DNA of 64,000 bases from Streptomyces sp. SLBN-31 (GTDB lineage: Bacteria > Actinomycetota > Actinomycetes > Streptomycetales > Streptomycetaceae). Made by a program: the position numbers and the translations under genes. Below the pieces are notes generated by a model that saw nothing but the letters and a program-made list of their open reading frames with translations, was not told where the DNA came from and made no database searches. The stretch's first letter is position 1. Every line of letters starts with the position of its first letter. This document shows positions 17,551 through 26,029 of this stretch, one piece after another. Location of the stretch: contig NZ_VFNC01000001.1 of assembly GCF_006715395.1 (NCBI RefSeq), positions 1,178,001-1,242,000 of the forward strand. The letters are read 5' to 3'.

Positions 17551-19545
17551 ATGCTCGCGTCCCGTCCCGGCCGTGGGGCCGTCCTGGCCGACGCCACCCG
17601 AGGCCGCATCCTCTTCGGCGGCGACTACAACCCGGAGCAGTGGCCCGAGGAGACCTGGCACGAGGACGTCCGGCTGATGAGGGACGCCGGCGTCAACTCC
17701 GTCACCCTGGGCGTCTTCTCCTGGGCGAAGCTCGAACCCAGGCCGGGGGAGCGGGACTTCGGGTGGCTGGACACGCTGATGGACCTGATGCACGACAACG
17801 GCATCGGCGTCGTCCTCGCCACCCCCACCTCCTCGCCCCCGCCCTGGCTCGGCCGCCTGCACCCCGAGACCCTGCCCCGCGACGAGGACGGCCGGACCGA
17901 GTGGTGGGGAGGCCGCCAGCACTTCTCGCACTCCAGCGCCGTCTACCGCCGGCACGCCGCCGCCATCACCGAGGACCTCGCCGCCCGCTACGGCCGGCAC
18001 CCCGCCCTCACGATGTGGCACATCAACAACGAGTACTGCACCTACGACTACGGCGACGAGGCCGCCGCCCGCTTCCGCAGCTGGCTACGGGACCGCCACG
18101 GCAGCCTCGACGCCCTCAACTCGGCCTGGGGAACGGCCTTCTGGAGCCAGGGCTACGGCGACTGGGAGGAGATACTGCCACCCCGGCACGCCCACTACCT
18201 GAAGAACCCCGGCCAGGTGCTGGACTTCAAGCGGTTCACCTCCGACATGCTCCTGGAGTGCTACGTCGCCGAACGCGAGATCGTCCGCCGGCACACCCAG
18301 CCCCACATCCCGGTCACCACCAACTTCATGCCGCTGTGGTCCGGGCAGGACGCCTGGCGGTGGTCCGAGGAGGAGGACGTCGTCTCCGTCGACCTCTACC
18401 CCGACCCACGCGATCCGTTCGGCGCCCAGCACGGGGCCCTCGTGCAGGACCTGACCCGCTCCCAGGCCCGCGGCCCCTGGATGCTGATGGAGCAGGCGGC
18501 CGGACCGGTCAACTGGCGCGGTGTGAACCACCCCAAGCCCCGCGGCCTCAACCGCCTGTGGTCCCTGCAGGCCGTCGCCCGCGGCGCCGACGCCGTCTGC
18601 TACTTCCAGTGGCGCCAGTCCCGGCAGGGCGCCGAGAAGTTCCACTCCGGCATGGTCAATCACGCGGGGGAGCAGGGGCGCACGTACCAGGAGATCAAGC
18701 GGCTGGGCGCCGAACTCGCGCTGATCAGCGCTGAGGTGACGGGCACTCACACCCGTAACGACATCGCGATCCTGCACGACTGGGACTCCTGGTGGGCCGG
18801 CGCCCACGAGGGCCGCCTGTCCACGCACGTCGACCACACCCGGATCCTCACCGCCTGGCACCGCGCGCTCTGGCAGGCCCACCTCGCCACCGACTTCGCC
18901 CGTCCGGAGGACGACCTGAGCGCCTACAGGCTCGTCGTCGTCCCACAGGCGTACGCCCTCACGGACACGTCGATCGACAACCTCCTCGCCTACGTCCGTG
19001 ACGGCGGCACCCTCGTCAGCGGCTTCCTGACCGGCATCGCCGACGAGCACGACCGGGTACGGACCGGCGGCATGGACGTCCGGCTGCGCGAACTGTTCGG
19101 CATCCGCACACTGCACGAATGGTGGCCCCTGGACGAGGACGAGAGCGTCGAGACCGACGTGTTCCCCGGCACCCTGTGGTCGGAGGAGATCGAGAAGGGC
19201 GAGGACGCCTCGGCGGAGGTCACGTACCAGGGCGGCGAGCTCGACGGGATGCCCGCCGTGCTGCGCAAGGGGCGGGCGCGCTACATGTCCACGCTGCCCG
19301 AGCCCCACGCCCTGCGCGAGCTGCTCGCCGGGATCGCGGCCGAGGCCGGCGTCCACCCGGTCCTGCCCGGGCTGCCCGACCAGGTCGAGGCGGTACGCCG
19401 GGGTGACCTGCTGTTCCTGCTGAACCACGGCCGTGACGCGGTGACCGTCGACCTGCCCGGCAGCCATCGTGACCTGCTCACCGGGGCGACTTTCGAGGGC
19501 CCGTGCACGCTGGACCGCTACGGCGTGGTGGTGTTGCGCCCATGA
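17551..19545 (+). CDS. GH42 beta-galactosidase
   Basis: A 664-residue GH42 enzyme without a signal peptide, so probably cytosolic. The N-terminus has the family signature GGDYNPEQWPEETWHED. The acid/base is Glu161 in HINNEYC and the nucleophile Glu314 in LMEQAAGPVNW, at the usual GH42 spacing. The C-terminal part carries the trimerisation domain. In this locus it would remove beta-galactosyl residues from imported side chains. The stop overlaps the GH95 start as ATGA, so the two are translationally coupled. GH42 members can also act on arabinosides, so specificity is inferred from context. Confidence 0.92.
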   Translation: MLASRPGRGAVLADATRGRILFGGDYNPEQWPEETWHEDVRLMRDAGVNSVTLGVFSWAKLEPRPGERDFGWLDTLMDLMHDNGIGVVLATPTSSPPPWLGRLHPETLPRDEDGRTEWWGGRQHFSHSSAVYRRHAAAITEDLAARYGRHPALTMWHINNEYCTYDYGDEAAARFRSWLRDRHGSLDALNSAWGTAFWSQGYGDWEEILPPRHAHYLKNPGQVLDFKRFTSDMLLECYVAEREIVRRHTQPHIPVTTNFMPLWSGQDAWRWSEEEDVVSVDLYPDPRDPFGAQHGALVQDLTRSQARGPWMLMEQAAGPVNWRGVNHPKPRGLNRLWSLQAVARGADAVCYFQWRQSRQGAEKFHSGMVNHAGEQGRTYQEIKRLGAELALISAEVTGTHTRNDIAILHDWDSWWAGAHEGRLSTHVDHTRILTAWHRALWQAHLATDFARPEDDLSAYRLVVVPQAYALTDTSIDNLLAYVRDGGTLVSGFLTGIADEHDRVRTGGMDVRLRELFGIRTLHEWWPLDEDESVETDVFPGTLWSEEIEKGEDASAEVTYQGGELDGMPAVLRKGRARYMSTLPEPHALRELLAGIAAEAGVHPVLPGLPDQVEAVRRGDLLFLLNHGRDAVTVDLPGSHRDLLTGATFEGPCTLDRYGVVVLRP

Positions 19546-21740
19546 ACATCATGCACGGCACCTGGGAAGCACGACCCGCCGCGCGCTGGGAGGACGGCTT
19601 CCTCAGCGGCAACGGCCGACACGGCGCACTCGTGTTCGGTGACCCGAACGACGAGCGTGTGGTCGTCACCCAGCACACCCTGGTCCGCCCCAACGGCGGC
19701 GAGAGCGCCCGCCCGCCCCGGCTCGCCGACCGGCTCCCGGCGCTGCGGGACCGCTTGCTCGCGGGTGAGGCGCACGTCGCCGAGACCTTCACCGACGGAC
19801 GCGACCTGCAGTGGGTGCAGCCCTTCCATCCCGCCTTCCAGGTACGGCTGCGCAGGACGCCCGGCGACCCGCCGCACCGCTACCGCCGCGCCGTCGACTT
19901 CCCCACCGGCGTCGTGGAGGAGACCTGCGACGACTGGCGCAGCCGCGTCTTCGTCTCCCGCGCCGACGACGTCGTCGTCCAACAGGTAACCGCCGACGAC
20001 GACCTGCACATCGCCCTGGACCACCGCCTGCCGAACGCCCCCACGCGGCTCGCCGTCGGCGACGGCGCCGTCCTCACCGCGGACGGCGCCCTGCTCACCC
20101 TGCGCGTCCGCTACCCCGGCAGCGACACGGCGTACACCGGGCTGACGCTCGTCGTGGTCACCGCGGGAGACACGACGCTCACGCCGCCCGGCGTCCGGGT
20201 CACCGGCGCGGCATCCGTCCTGCTGCTCACCCGGGTGCTGCGCCACACCGGCGAGCTGGACACCACGCCGCATGCCCACGCCCTGCGGGACCTGCTGCCG
20301 GCCGGCGAGGACCCCTACACCAACCTGCTGTCCCGCCACACCGCCCTGCACCGCACCGCCTACGAGCGCGTCACCCTCGACCTGGGCGCCGACCCCGCCG
20401 AACGCGCGCTGCCCGGCTCGGAGCTGCTGACCCGCCCGGAGAGCCCCGCCCTGCTGGAACGCCTCTTCGCCGCCGGGCGCTACCACCTGCTCTCCGCGAG
20501 CGGTCTGAACCCGCCGCGCCTCACGGGCCTGTGGACCGGCGACTGGGACACCGCCTGGTCCGGTGCCTTCACCAACGACGCCAACCTCAACCTCCAGACC
20601 GCCTCGGCCGCGTCCACCGCGCTCCCGGAAGTCACCGCCGCCCTCGCCGATCTGATCGGCCGTCAGCAGGAGGACTGGGCCGAGAACGCCCGTACCGTCC
20701 TCGGCTGCCGGGGGGTCGTCGCCCCCGCCCACACCGACGGCGAGTCCGGGCTGTCGTACCACTTCAGCCGCGAGTACCCGCTGCACCTGTGGACCGCCGG
20801 CGCCGACTGGCTGCTCAAGCCGCTCGTCGACCACGACGAGACCCGCGGTGAACGCGATCCCCGCACAGCCGCCGTCCTCGCCGAGATCGCCGTGTTCTAC
20901 GAGGACTTCCTCAGCCGGGTGGACCAGGACGGCCGGCTGGTCGTCGTCCCCTCCTACTCGCCCGAGAACCGTCCGGCCAACGCCGGCTGGGGCACGATCA
21001 ACGCGGCCATGGACCTCTCGGCCGCCCGGCACGCCCTCACCACCGCCGCCGCGTACCACCCCGGAACCCCCGAGGCAGACCGCTGGCGCGCGCTCGCCGA
21101 ACGGCTGCCCCCGCACCGGGTCAACGCCGACGGTGCCCTCGCCGAATGGGCCTGGCCCGGCCTCGACGACAGCTACGACCACCGTCACCTCAGCCACCTC
21201 TACGGCGTCTGGCCCCTCGACGAGATCAACCCCTACGACACCCCGGACCTCGCGGCCGCCGCCCACCGCGCCCTCGAACTGCGCGGCGCCGAGAACGACT
21301 CCGCCCACGGGCACCTCCACCACGCCCTCGTGGCCGCCCGCCTGCGCGACGGCGAACGGGTCGCGCACGCCCTCGGCCAGCTGCTCGAGGGGGACTTCTT
21401 CCACGCCTCCCTGATGAGCGCGCACTACCCGCACCGCGACGTCTACAACGCGGACGCCGCCCACACCCTGCCCGCCCTGCTCGTCGAGACGCTCGTGCAG
21501 TCCACGCCCGACCGGCTGGTCCTGCTGCCCGCGCTCCCGGCGGCCTGCCCGACCGGCCGGCTCACCGGCATCCGCACCAGGTTCGGGGCCGAACTCGACC
21601 TCACCTGGAACCCGCGGAAAGCGACCGCGGTGATCCGCCCCACCCGGACCCACCGCGTCGAACTCCGGACTTCCTCCGGCGCGACCCCGCTCGACCTCGT
21701 CGCCGGAGAAGACCACGTCCTCACCCTGAAGGCGTGGTGA
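19542..21740 (+). CDS. GH95-family enzyme, probable alpha-L-fucosidase
   Basis: A 732-residue protein with the GH95 layout: an N-terminal beta domain starting ARWEDGFLSGNGRHGALVFGD, a central alpha/alpha barrel with GLWTGDWDTAWSGAFTNDANLN and VVVPSYSPENRP (the Glu of SPE fits the general acid position), then YDHRHLSHLYGVWP and a C-terminal LLPALPAACPTGRL. No signal peptide is visible. GH95 enzymes are mostly 1,2-alpha-L-fucosidases, and some act on L-galactose. Fucose caps the galactose of xyloglucan side chains, so this gene fits just before the coupled GH42. ATG 19542 overlaps the GH42 stop. Confidence 0.82.
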   Translation: MNIMHGTWEARPAARWEDGFLSGNGRHGALVFGDPNDERVVVTQHTLVRPNGGESARPPRLADRLPALRDRLLAGEAHVAETFTDGRDLQWVQPFHPAFQVRLRRTPGDPPHRYRRAVDFPTGVVEETCDDWRSRVFVSRADDVVVQQVTADDDLHIALDHRLPNAPTRLAVGDGAVLTADGALLTLRVRYPGSDTAYTGLTLVVVTAGDTTLTPPGVRVTGAASVLLLTRVLRHTGELDTTPHAHALRDLLPAGEDPYTNLLSRHTALHRTAYERVTLDLGADPAERALPGSELLTRPESPALLERLFAAGRYHLLSASGLNPPRLTGLWTGDWDTAWSGAFTNDANLNLQTASAASTALPEVTAALADLIGRQQEDWAENARTVLGCRGVVAPAHTDGESGLSYHFSREYPLHLWTAGADWLLKPLVDHDETRGERDPRTAAVLAEIAVFYEDFLSRVDQDGRLVVVPSYSPENRPANAGWGTINAAMDLSAARHALTTAAAYHPGTPEADRWRALAERLPPHRVNADGALAEWAWPGLDDSYDHRHLSHLYGVWPLDEINPYDTPDLAAAAHRALELRGAENDSAHGHLHHALVAARLRDGERVAHALGQLLEGDFFHASLMSAHYPHRDVYNADAAHTLPALLVETLVQSTPDRLVLLPALPAACPTGRLTGIRTRFGAELDLTWNPRKATAVIRPTRTHRVELRTSSGATPLDLVAGEDHVLTLKAW

Positions 21741-21778
21741 CCACCCCCGCAACTCCCCCCACCCATGGAAGGGACACC

Positions 21779-22495
21779 ATGGCAGCAAACACCCTCCGCC
21801 GCCGGATCACGATGGCCGTGATCGCCCCCGCGCTGGCGTTCGGAGCCACCGTCGGCCTCGCCTCCGCCCCCGCCTCGGCCGCCGTCTGGAGCTCCTGCGA
21901 CCAGTGGGCCAGCACGACCCTGAACGGCTACACGCTCTACAACGACATCTGGGGTTCCGGCGCCGGCACTCAGTGCATCTGGGCCAACTCCGGCACCAAC
22001 TGGGGCGTCAACGCCAACCACCCCAACACCGGCGGCATCAAGTCCTACCCCAACGGCACGAAGGCGATCAACAAGTCGATCACCTCGCTCGGTTCGCTCT
22101 CCAGCGGCTACAACGTCACGGTCCCGTCGTCCGGCGCCTACGAGACCGCCTACGACATCTGGGACACCAACCACAAGTACGAGATCATGCTCTGGATGAA
22201 CAAGACCGGAGCCGTCGGTCCGCTCGGCACCTCGCAGGGCACCGTCACGCTGGGCGGTCACACCTGGACCGTCTACAAGGGCAACAACGGCTCCAACGAC
22301 GTGTTCTCGTTCGTCCGCACCTCCAACTCCAGCTCCGGCACCGTCAACATCCTGCCGATCCTGAAGTGGATCAAGGACACCAAGGGCTGGTTCGGCAACG
22401 TCACCATCGGTGACCTCCAGTTCGGCTTCGAGATCACGTCCTCGTCCGGTGGCCTGAACTTCACCGTCAACAGCGAGAGCGTCAGCAGCAGCTGA
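21779..22495 (+). CDS. secreted GH12 endoglucanase/xyloglucanase
   Basis: A 238-residue secreted GH12 enzyme. A signal peptide of about 37 residues ends in APASAA. ATG 21779 follows GGAAGGGA. The two catalytic glutamates are visible: Glu135 in HKYEIMLWMN (nucleophile) and Glu218 in LQFGFEIT (acid/base). No binding module is attached, and the mature enzyme (about 200 residues) is a minimal catalytic domain. GH12 covers endoglucanases and xyloglucanases. The neighbouring alpha-xylosidase and alpha-fucosidase-type genes favour xyloglucan. It is the only hydrolase in the locus with an export signal, so it would produce the oligosaccharides that are imported. Confidence 0.9.
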   Translation: MAANTLRRRITMAVIAPALAFGATVGLASAPASAAVWSSCDQWASTTLNGYTLYNDIWGSGAGTQCIWANSGTNWGVNANHPNTGGIKSYPNGTKAINKSITSLGSLSSGYNVTVPSSGAYETAYDIWDTNHKYEIMLWMNKTGAVGPLGTSQGTVTLGGHTWTVYKGNNGSNDVFSFVRTSNSSSGTVNILPILKWIKDTKGWFGNVTIGDLQFGFEITSSSGGLNFTVNSESVSSS

Positions 22496-22504
22496 GCAAG
22501 AAGA

Positions 22505-22540
22505 TGCGGCCGGCCCCTCCCTTCCGAGGGGCCGGCCGCA
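22505..22540. terminator. bidirectional stem-loop terminator
   Basis: A 15-bp perfect stem (22505-22519 with 22526-22540) and a CCTTCC loop between the convergent GH12 and GH31 genes. It ends both halves of the sugar locus. Confidence 0.88.
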
Positions 22541-22551
22541 CCGCCGTACAC

Positions 22552-24591
22552 CTACTCCGCCACCGGCAACCGCGCCCCGTCCCGCAGGAACAGCGGAATA
22601 CGGTCCAGCGGGGCGTCGACGGTGACGCGGGCACCGCCCTCGTACGTCTGCCCGGTCCACGCGTCCGTCCAGGTAGCGCCCGCGGGAAGGTAGGCCGTAC
22701 GGGCCGTCGCGCCCGCCGTCAGCACGGGGGCGACCAGCAGGTCCCGGCCCAAGAGATACGCGTCGTCGACCGACCAGGCCGCCTGGTCCTGCGGGAACTC
22801 CAGGAACAGCGGCCGCATCACCGGCAGCCCCTCCTCGTGCGCCTCCCGCATGACCCGGAGCACGTACGGCTTCAGCCGCTCGCGCAGGCGCAGGTACCGC
22901 TCCAGGACGGCGCCCGCCTCATCGCCGTAGGACCACACCTCGTTCGGACCGCCGGTCATCTCCGGGCCGAGCGGCATGCCCGGGTCGCGGAAGCCGTGCA
23001 GCCGCATCAGCGGGGACAGCGCCCCGAACTGGAACCAGCGGATCATCAACTCGCGGTACGCCGGGTCGTCCGGGTCGCCGCCGTGGAAGCCGCCGATGTC
23101 CGTGTTCCACCAGGGGATGCCGGACAGCGCGGTGTTGAGGCCCGCCGCGATCTGGCGGCGCAGCGTCGGGAAGTCGGTGCCGATGTCGCCGGACCACAGG
23201 GCGGCGCCGTAGCGCTGACTGCCCGCCCACGCCGAACGGTTGAGGGTGACGACCTCCTCGCCCGCCGCCCGCAGACCCTCGTGGAAGGTCCGGGAGTTCT
23301 CCGCCGGGTAGATGTTGCCGACCTCCAGCCCGGGACCCGCCCAGTACCGCAGGTTCTCCTGGAAGCCCGGCTTCAGCTCGGGCTCGCACGCGTCCAGCCA
23401 GAACGCCGTGATCCCGTACGGGATCAGATAGTTGTCCCGCACCCTCGACCACACGAACTCACGGGCTTCCGGGTTCGTCGCGTCGTAGAAGGCCACCTGG
23501 ACCGTCGAGGCGACCCCCTTGTCCGGCCAGTCGGCGTGCGCCGTCGGACCGTACTGGGTGCCGATGAAGTAGCCGCGCTGTTCCATCACCGGGTGGTTCT
23601 CGGAGAGCGGCGACACCGACGGCCACACGCTCACCACCAACTTGATCCCCAGCTCCTCCAGTTCGCGGACCATCGCCGCCGGGTCCGGCCACTCGGCCGG
23701 GTCGAACTTCCACTCGCCCAGGTGCGTCCAGTGGAAGAAGTCGCAGACGATCGCCGAGATCGGCAGGCCCCGGCGCTTGTACTCCCGTGCCACGGCGAGG
23801 AGTTCGTCCTGGGTGCGGTAGCGCAGCTTGCACTGCCAGAAGCCCGCCGCCCACTCCGGCAACATCGGCGTACGGCCGGTCACCGCGCTGTAGCGGCGCT
23901 GGCCGTCGGCCGGGGAGCCGGCCGTGATCCAGTAGTCGATCTGCCGGGCGGAGTCGGCCACCCACCGGGTGCCGTTGCCCGCCAGCTCCACCCGGCCGAT
24001 CGCCGGGTTGTTCCACAGAAGGGTGTAGCCGCGGCTGGAGGTCAGCACCGGGATGCCGACCTCGGCGTTGCGCTGGACCAGGTCCAGGACCAGGCCCTTC
24101 TGGTCCAGACGGCCGTGCTGGTGCTGGCCGAGGCCGAACAGTTTCTCGTCGTCGTAGGCGGCGAACCGCTGTTCCAGGCGGTGGTGGCCGTTGCCGACGG
24201 CCGTGTACAGCCGCGAGCCCGGCCACCAGAAGTGGGCGCGCTCCTCGGCCAGCAGTTCCCCGAGGTCGTCCGTGCGCAGGAAGCGGACCAGGCCTTCGGC
24301 GTCGACGTGCACGGTCAGCGCGCCGACCGTCAACTGCCCTTCCCCGTCACCGATCTTGACGCTGCTCTCGGTGGCCGGCGGCTCGTCGAGGAGGGCGCCC
24401 GGCAGACCGTGCAGGATCGGGCCGCCGAGTCGCGCCCGGACCCGGACCGCGTCCGGGCCCCAAGGCTCGATACGGAGGGTCTCCTGGCGGCCGCTCCACT
24501 CCAGCGCGCCGTCCCGCTCACGGAAGGTGCCGACGGTGGGGGACGACTGCGCGAGCGAGACCTGGGTCTGGTTTTCGGCAGGCTGATTCAC
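22552..24591 (-). CDS. GH31 alpha-xylosidase-type enzyme
   Basis: A 679-residue GH31 enzyme without a signal peptide. GTG 24591 has GGGAG upstream with an eight-base gap. The nucleophile lies in FWLDACEPE (Asp400) and the acid/base in WSGDIGTDF (Asp469). The segment CDFFHWTHLGEWKFDPAEWPDP is typical of YicI-type alpha-xylosidases, where an aromatic/Cys-rich loop near the -1 site favours xylose over glucose. In this locus it would remove alpha-1,6-xylose from xyloglucan oligosaccharides. It follows the LacI gene by about 70 bases on the same strand and is probably cotranscribed with it. Confidence 0.9.
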   Translation of the reverse strand: MNQPAENQTQVSLAQSSPTVGTFRERDGALEWSGRQETLRIEPWGPDAVRVRARLGGPILHGLPGALLDEPPATESSVKIGDGEGQLTVGALTVHVDAEGLVRFLRTDDLGELLAEERAHFWWPGSRLYTAVGNGHHRLEQRFAAYDDEKLFGLGQHQHGRLDQKGLVLDLVQRNAEVGIPVLTSSRGYTLLWNNPAIGRVELAGNGTRWVADSARQIDYWITAGSPADGQRRYSAVTGRTPMLPEWAAGFWQCKLRYRTQDELLAVAREYKRRGLPISAIVCDFFHWTHLGEWKFDPAEWPDPAAMVRELEELGIKLVVSVWPSVSPLSENHPVMEQRGYFIGTQYGPTAHADWPDKGVASTVQVAFYDATNPEAREFVWSRVRDNYLIPYGITAFWLDACEPELKPGFQENLRYWAGPGLEVGNIYPAENSRTFHEGLRAAGEEVVTLNRSAWAGSQRYGAALWSGDIGTDFPTLRRQIAAGLNTALSGIPWWNTDIGGFHGGDPDDPAYRELMIRWFQFGALSPLMRLHGFRDPGMPLGPEMTGGPNEVWSYGDEAGAVLERYLRLRERLKPYVLRVMREAHEEGLPVMRPLFLEFPQDQAAWSVDDAYLLGRDLLVAPVLTAGATARTAYLPAGATWTDAWTGQTYEGGARVTVDAPLDRIPLFLRDGARLPVAE

Positions 24592-24663
24592 GAAGGGTGC
24601 TCCCGAAAGGACATGTCCCGGCCGGGACACGGTGGTGCCCCGCAGGGCGATGGAAGGCGGGTC

Positions 24664-25680
24664 TCAGGAAGAGCCGGAGGGCGCCGGACCCGTGCTCGCC
24701 CGTACCGTCAGCTCCGGTGCGATCAGCACGACGTCGTCCGTGCCGCGGCCGTCCAGCTTGGCGACCAGGTACTCCACGGCGTACCGGCCCATCTCCTGCG
24801 CCGGGATGGCCACGGACGTCAGCCGCACCGAGGCCTGCACGGCCACCTGCTCCGGGCAGATCGCCACCACGGACACGTCCTCGGGGACGGCCCGGCCCTG
24901 CTGCCGCAGCAGGGCGAGCATCGGCTCGACCGCCGACTCGTTCTGCACGACGAACCCGGTCGTGCCCGGGCGCTCGTCCAGGATGCGGGCGAGAGTGACG
25001 GCCGTCGCGTCGTACCCGCCCTCGCACGGCCGGTGCAGCAGTCGTACGCCCAACTCCTGGGCGCGCGACCGCAGTCCGTCGAGGGTGCGCTCGGCGAAAC
25101 CGGTGTGCCGCTCGTAGACCGCGGGTGCCTCGCCGATGACAGCGATGTCGCGGTGCCCGAGCATCGCGAGATGCTCCACGCACAGGGCGCCCGTCGCCCT
25201 GAAGTCCAGGTCGACGCACGTGAGACCGGACGTGTCGGCGGGCAGTCCGATCAGGACCGACGGCTGGTCGGTGCCGCGCAGCAACGGCAGCCGCTCGTCG
25301 TCGAGTTCGACGTCCATCACGATCATCGCGTCCGCCAGCCCGCTGCCGGTCACCCGGCGCACGGCGTCCGGACCCTCCTCACCGGTCAGCAGCAGGACGT
25401 CGTAACCGTGCGTGCGGGCCGTGGTGGCCACCGCGATGGCGATCTCCATCATCACCGGCACGTACATGTCGGTGCGCAGCGGGACCATCAGCGCGATGAT
25501 GTTCGACCTGCTGCTGGCCAGCGCCCGCGCGCCCGCGTTCGGGTGGTAGCCCAGCTCCCGGATACTCTGCTCGACCCGCTGCCGGGTGGTCGTGGAGATG
25601 GACCGCTTGCCACTGAGGACATAGCTCACCGTGCTCGCCGAGACTCCGGCGTGCTGGGCGACCTCGGCGAGGGTGACCAT
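24664..25680 (-). CDS. LacI-family transcriptional repressor of the sugar locus
   Basis: A 338-residue LacI/GalR regulator. The N-terminal helix-turn-helix is complete (VTLAEVAQHAGVSASTVSYVLSGKRSIS, about 2-29) and is followed by the hinge helix and a periplasmic-binding-protein-like sensor domain. ATG 25680 is preceded by GGAGAG at five bases. Perfect GAAGCGCTTC-core palindromes lie upstream of this gene and in the GH3/transporter divergent region, which suggests autoregulation and control of the whole locus. The inducer is presumably a xyloglucan-derived oligosaccharide. It is transcribed towards GH31. Confidence 0.92.
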   Translation of the reverse strand: MVTLAEVAQHAGVSASTVSYVLSGKRSISTTTRQRVEQSIRELGYHPNAGARALASSRSNIIALMVPLRTDMYVPVMMEIAIAVATTARTHGYDVLLLTGEEGPDAVRRVTGSGLADAMIVMDVELDDERLPLLRGTDQPSVLIGLPADTSGLTCVDLDFRATGALCVEHLAMLGHRDIAVIGEAPAVYERHTGFAERTLDGLRSRAQELGVRLLHRPCEGGYDATAVTLARILDERPGTTGFVVQNESAVEPMLALLRQQGRAVPEDVSVVAICPEQVAVQASVRLTSVAIPAQEMGRYAVEYLVAKLDGRGTDDVVLIAPELTVRASTGPAPSGSS

Positions 25681-25698
25681 CCAGCTCTCCAAGCGGTG

Positions 25699-25711
25699 TG
25701 AAGCGCTTCGA
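25699..25711. promoter_or_regulatory. LacI-family operator copy 3 (partial)
   Basis: TGAAGCGCTTCGA keeps the ten-base core GAAGCGCTTC but loses one flanking position of the perfect copies. It lies only about 19 bases upstream of the lacI start, so binding would block lacI transcription or early elongation. Confidence 0.7.
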
Positions 25712-25785
25712 CAGTGCGCATGACGTACAAGGGCGGGTGTGAGGGTGGTTCGACACTAGCTCTAGCGAGAGTGGGTGTCCATAGT

Positions 25786-25805
25786 CTGTCGAAGCGCTTC
25801 GACAG
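25786..25805. promoter_or_regulatory. LacI-family operator copy 4 (20-bp perfect palindrome)
   Basis: CTGTCGAAGCGCTTCGACAG is a perfect 20-bp palindrome, the longest of the four copies, about 105 bases upstream of lacI. Together with the partial copy 75 bases nearer to lacI it suggests two-site autorepression. Confidence 0.85.
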
Positions 25806-26029
25806 CTTTTCTCGCGCAGACAGTGCCGGTGCCGTGGGGGTCAACACGAACGGTCTCCCGGTAAGGGCTTGTGACGCAACACCGCGGAGAGCGCCCGTTC
25901 ACGCGTCTCTTCGGCCGAACAGCTGCGCGCGGGGTGGTGGGGCCGCCCGGGATCGGGTACATACGATCGGGTAGCACCCGTCGGTAACCATAACGGCCCA
26001 AGATCCCGATTCGCGGCGAGGTGAGCCTC

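Larger units (their letters stand above)
25681..26029. promoter_or_regulatory. divergent control region between lacI and acyl-CoA dehydrogenase
   Basis: A gene-free 349-bp region. The left half holds two operator palindromes for the sugar regulator. The right half (25860-26029) holds the presumed promoter of the acyl-CoA dehydrogenase, with no clear -35/-10 pair. A short open frame at 25714-25974 has no ribosome site and an unnatural composition, so I do not call it. Confidence 0.6.

Noticed and set aside
25714..25974. Open frame of 86 codons in the lacI/acyl-CoA dehydrogenase gap
   Set aside because: It overlaps the operator palindrome, has no ribosome site and no recognisable protein features.
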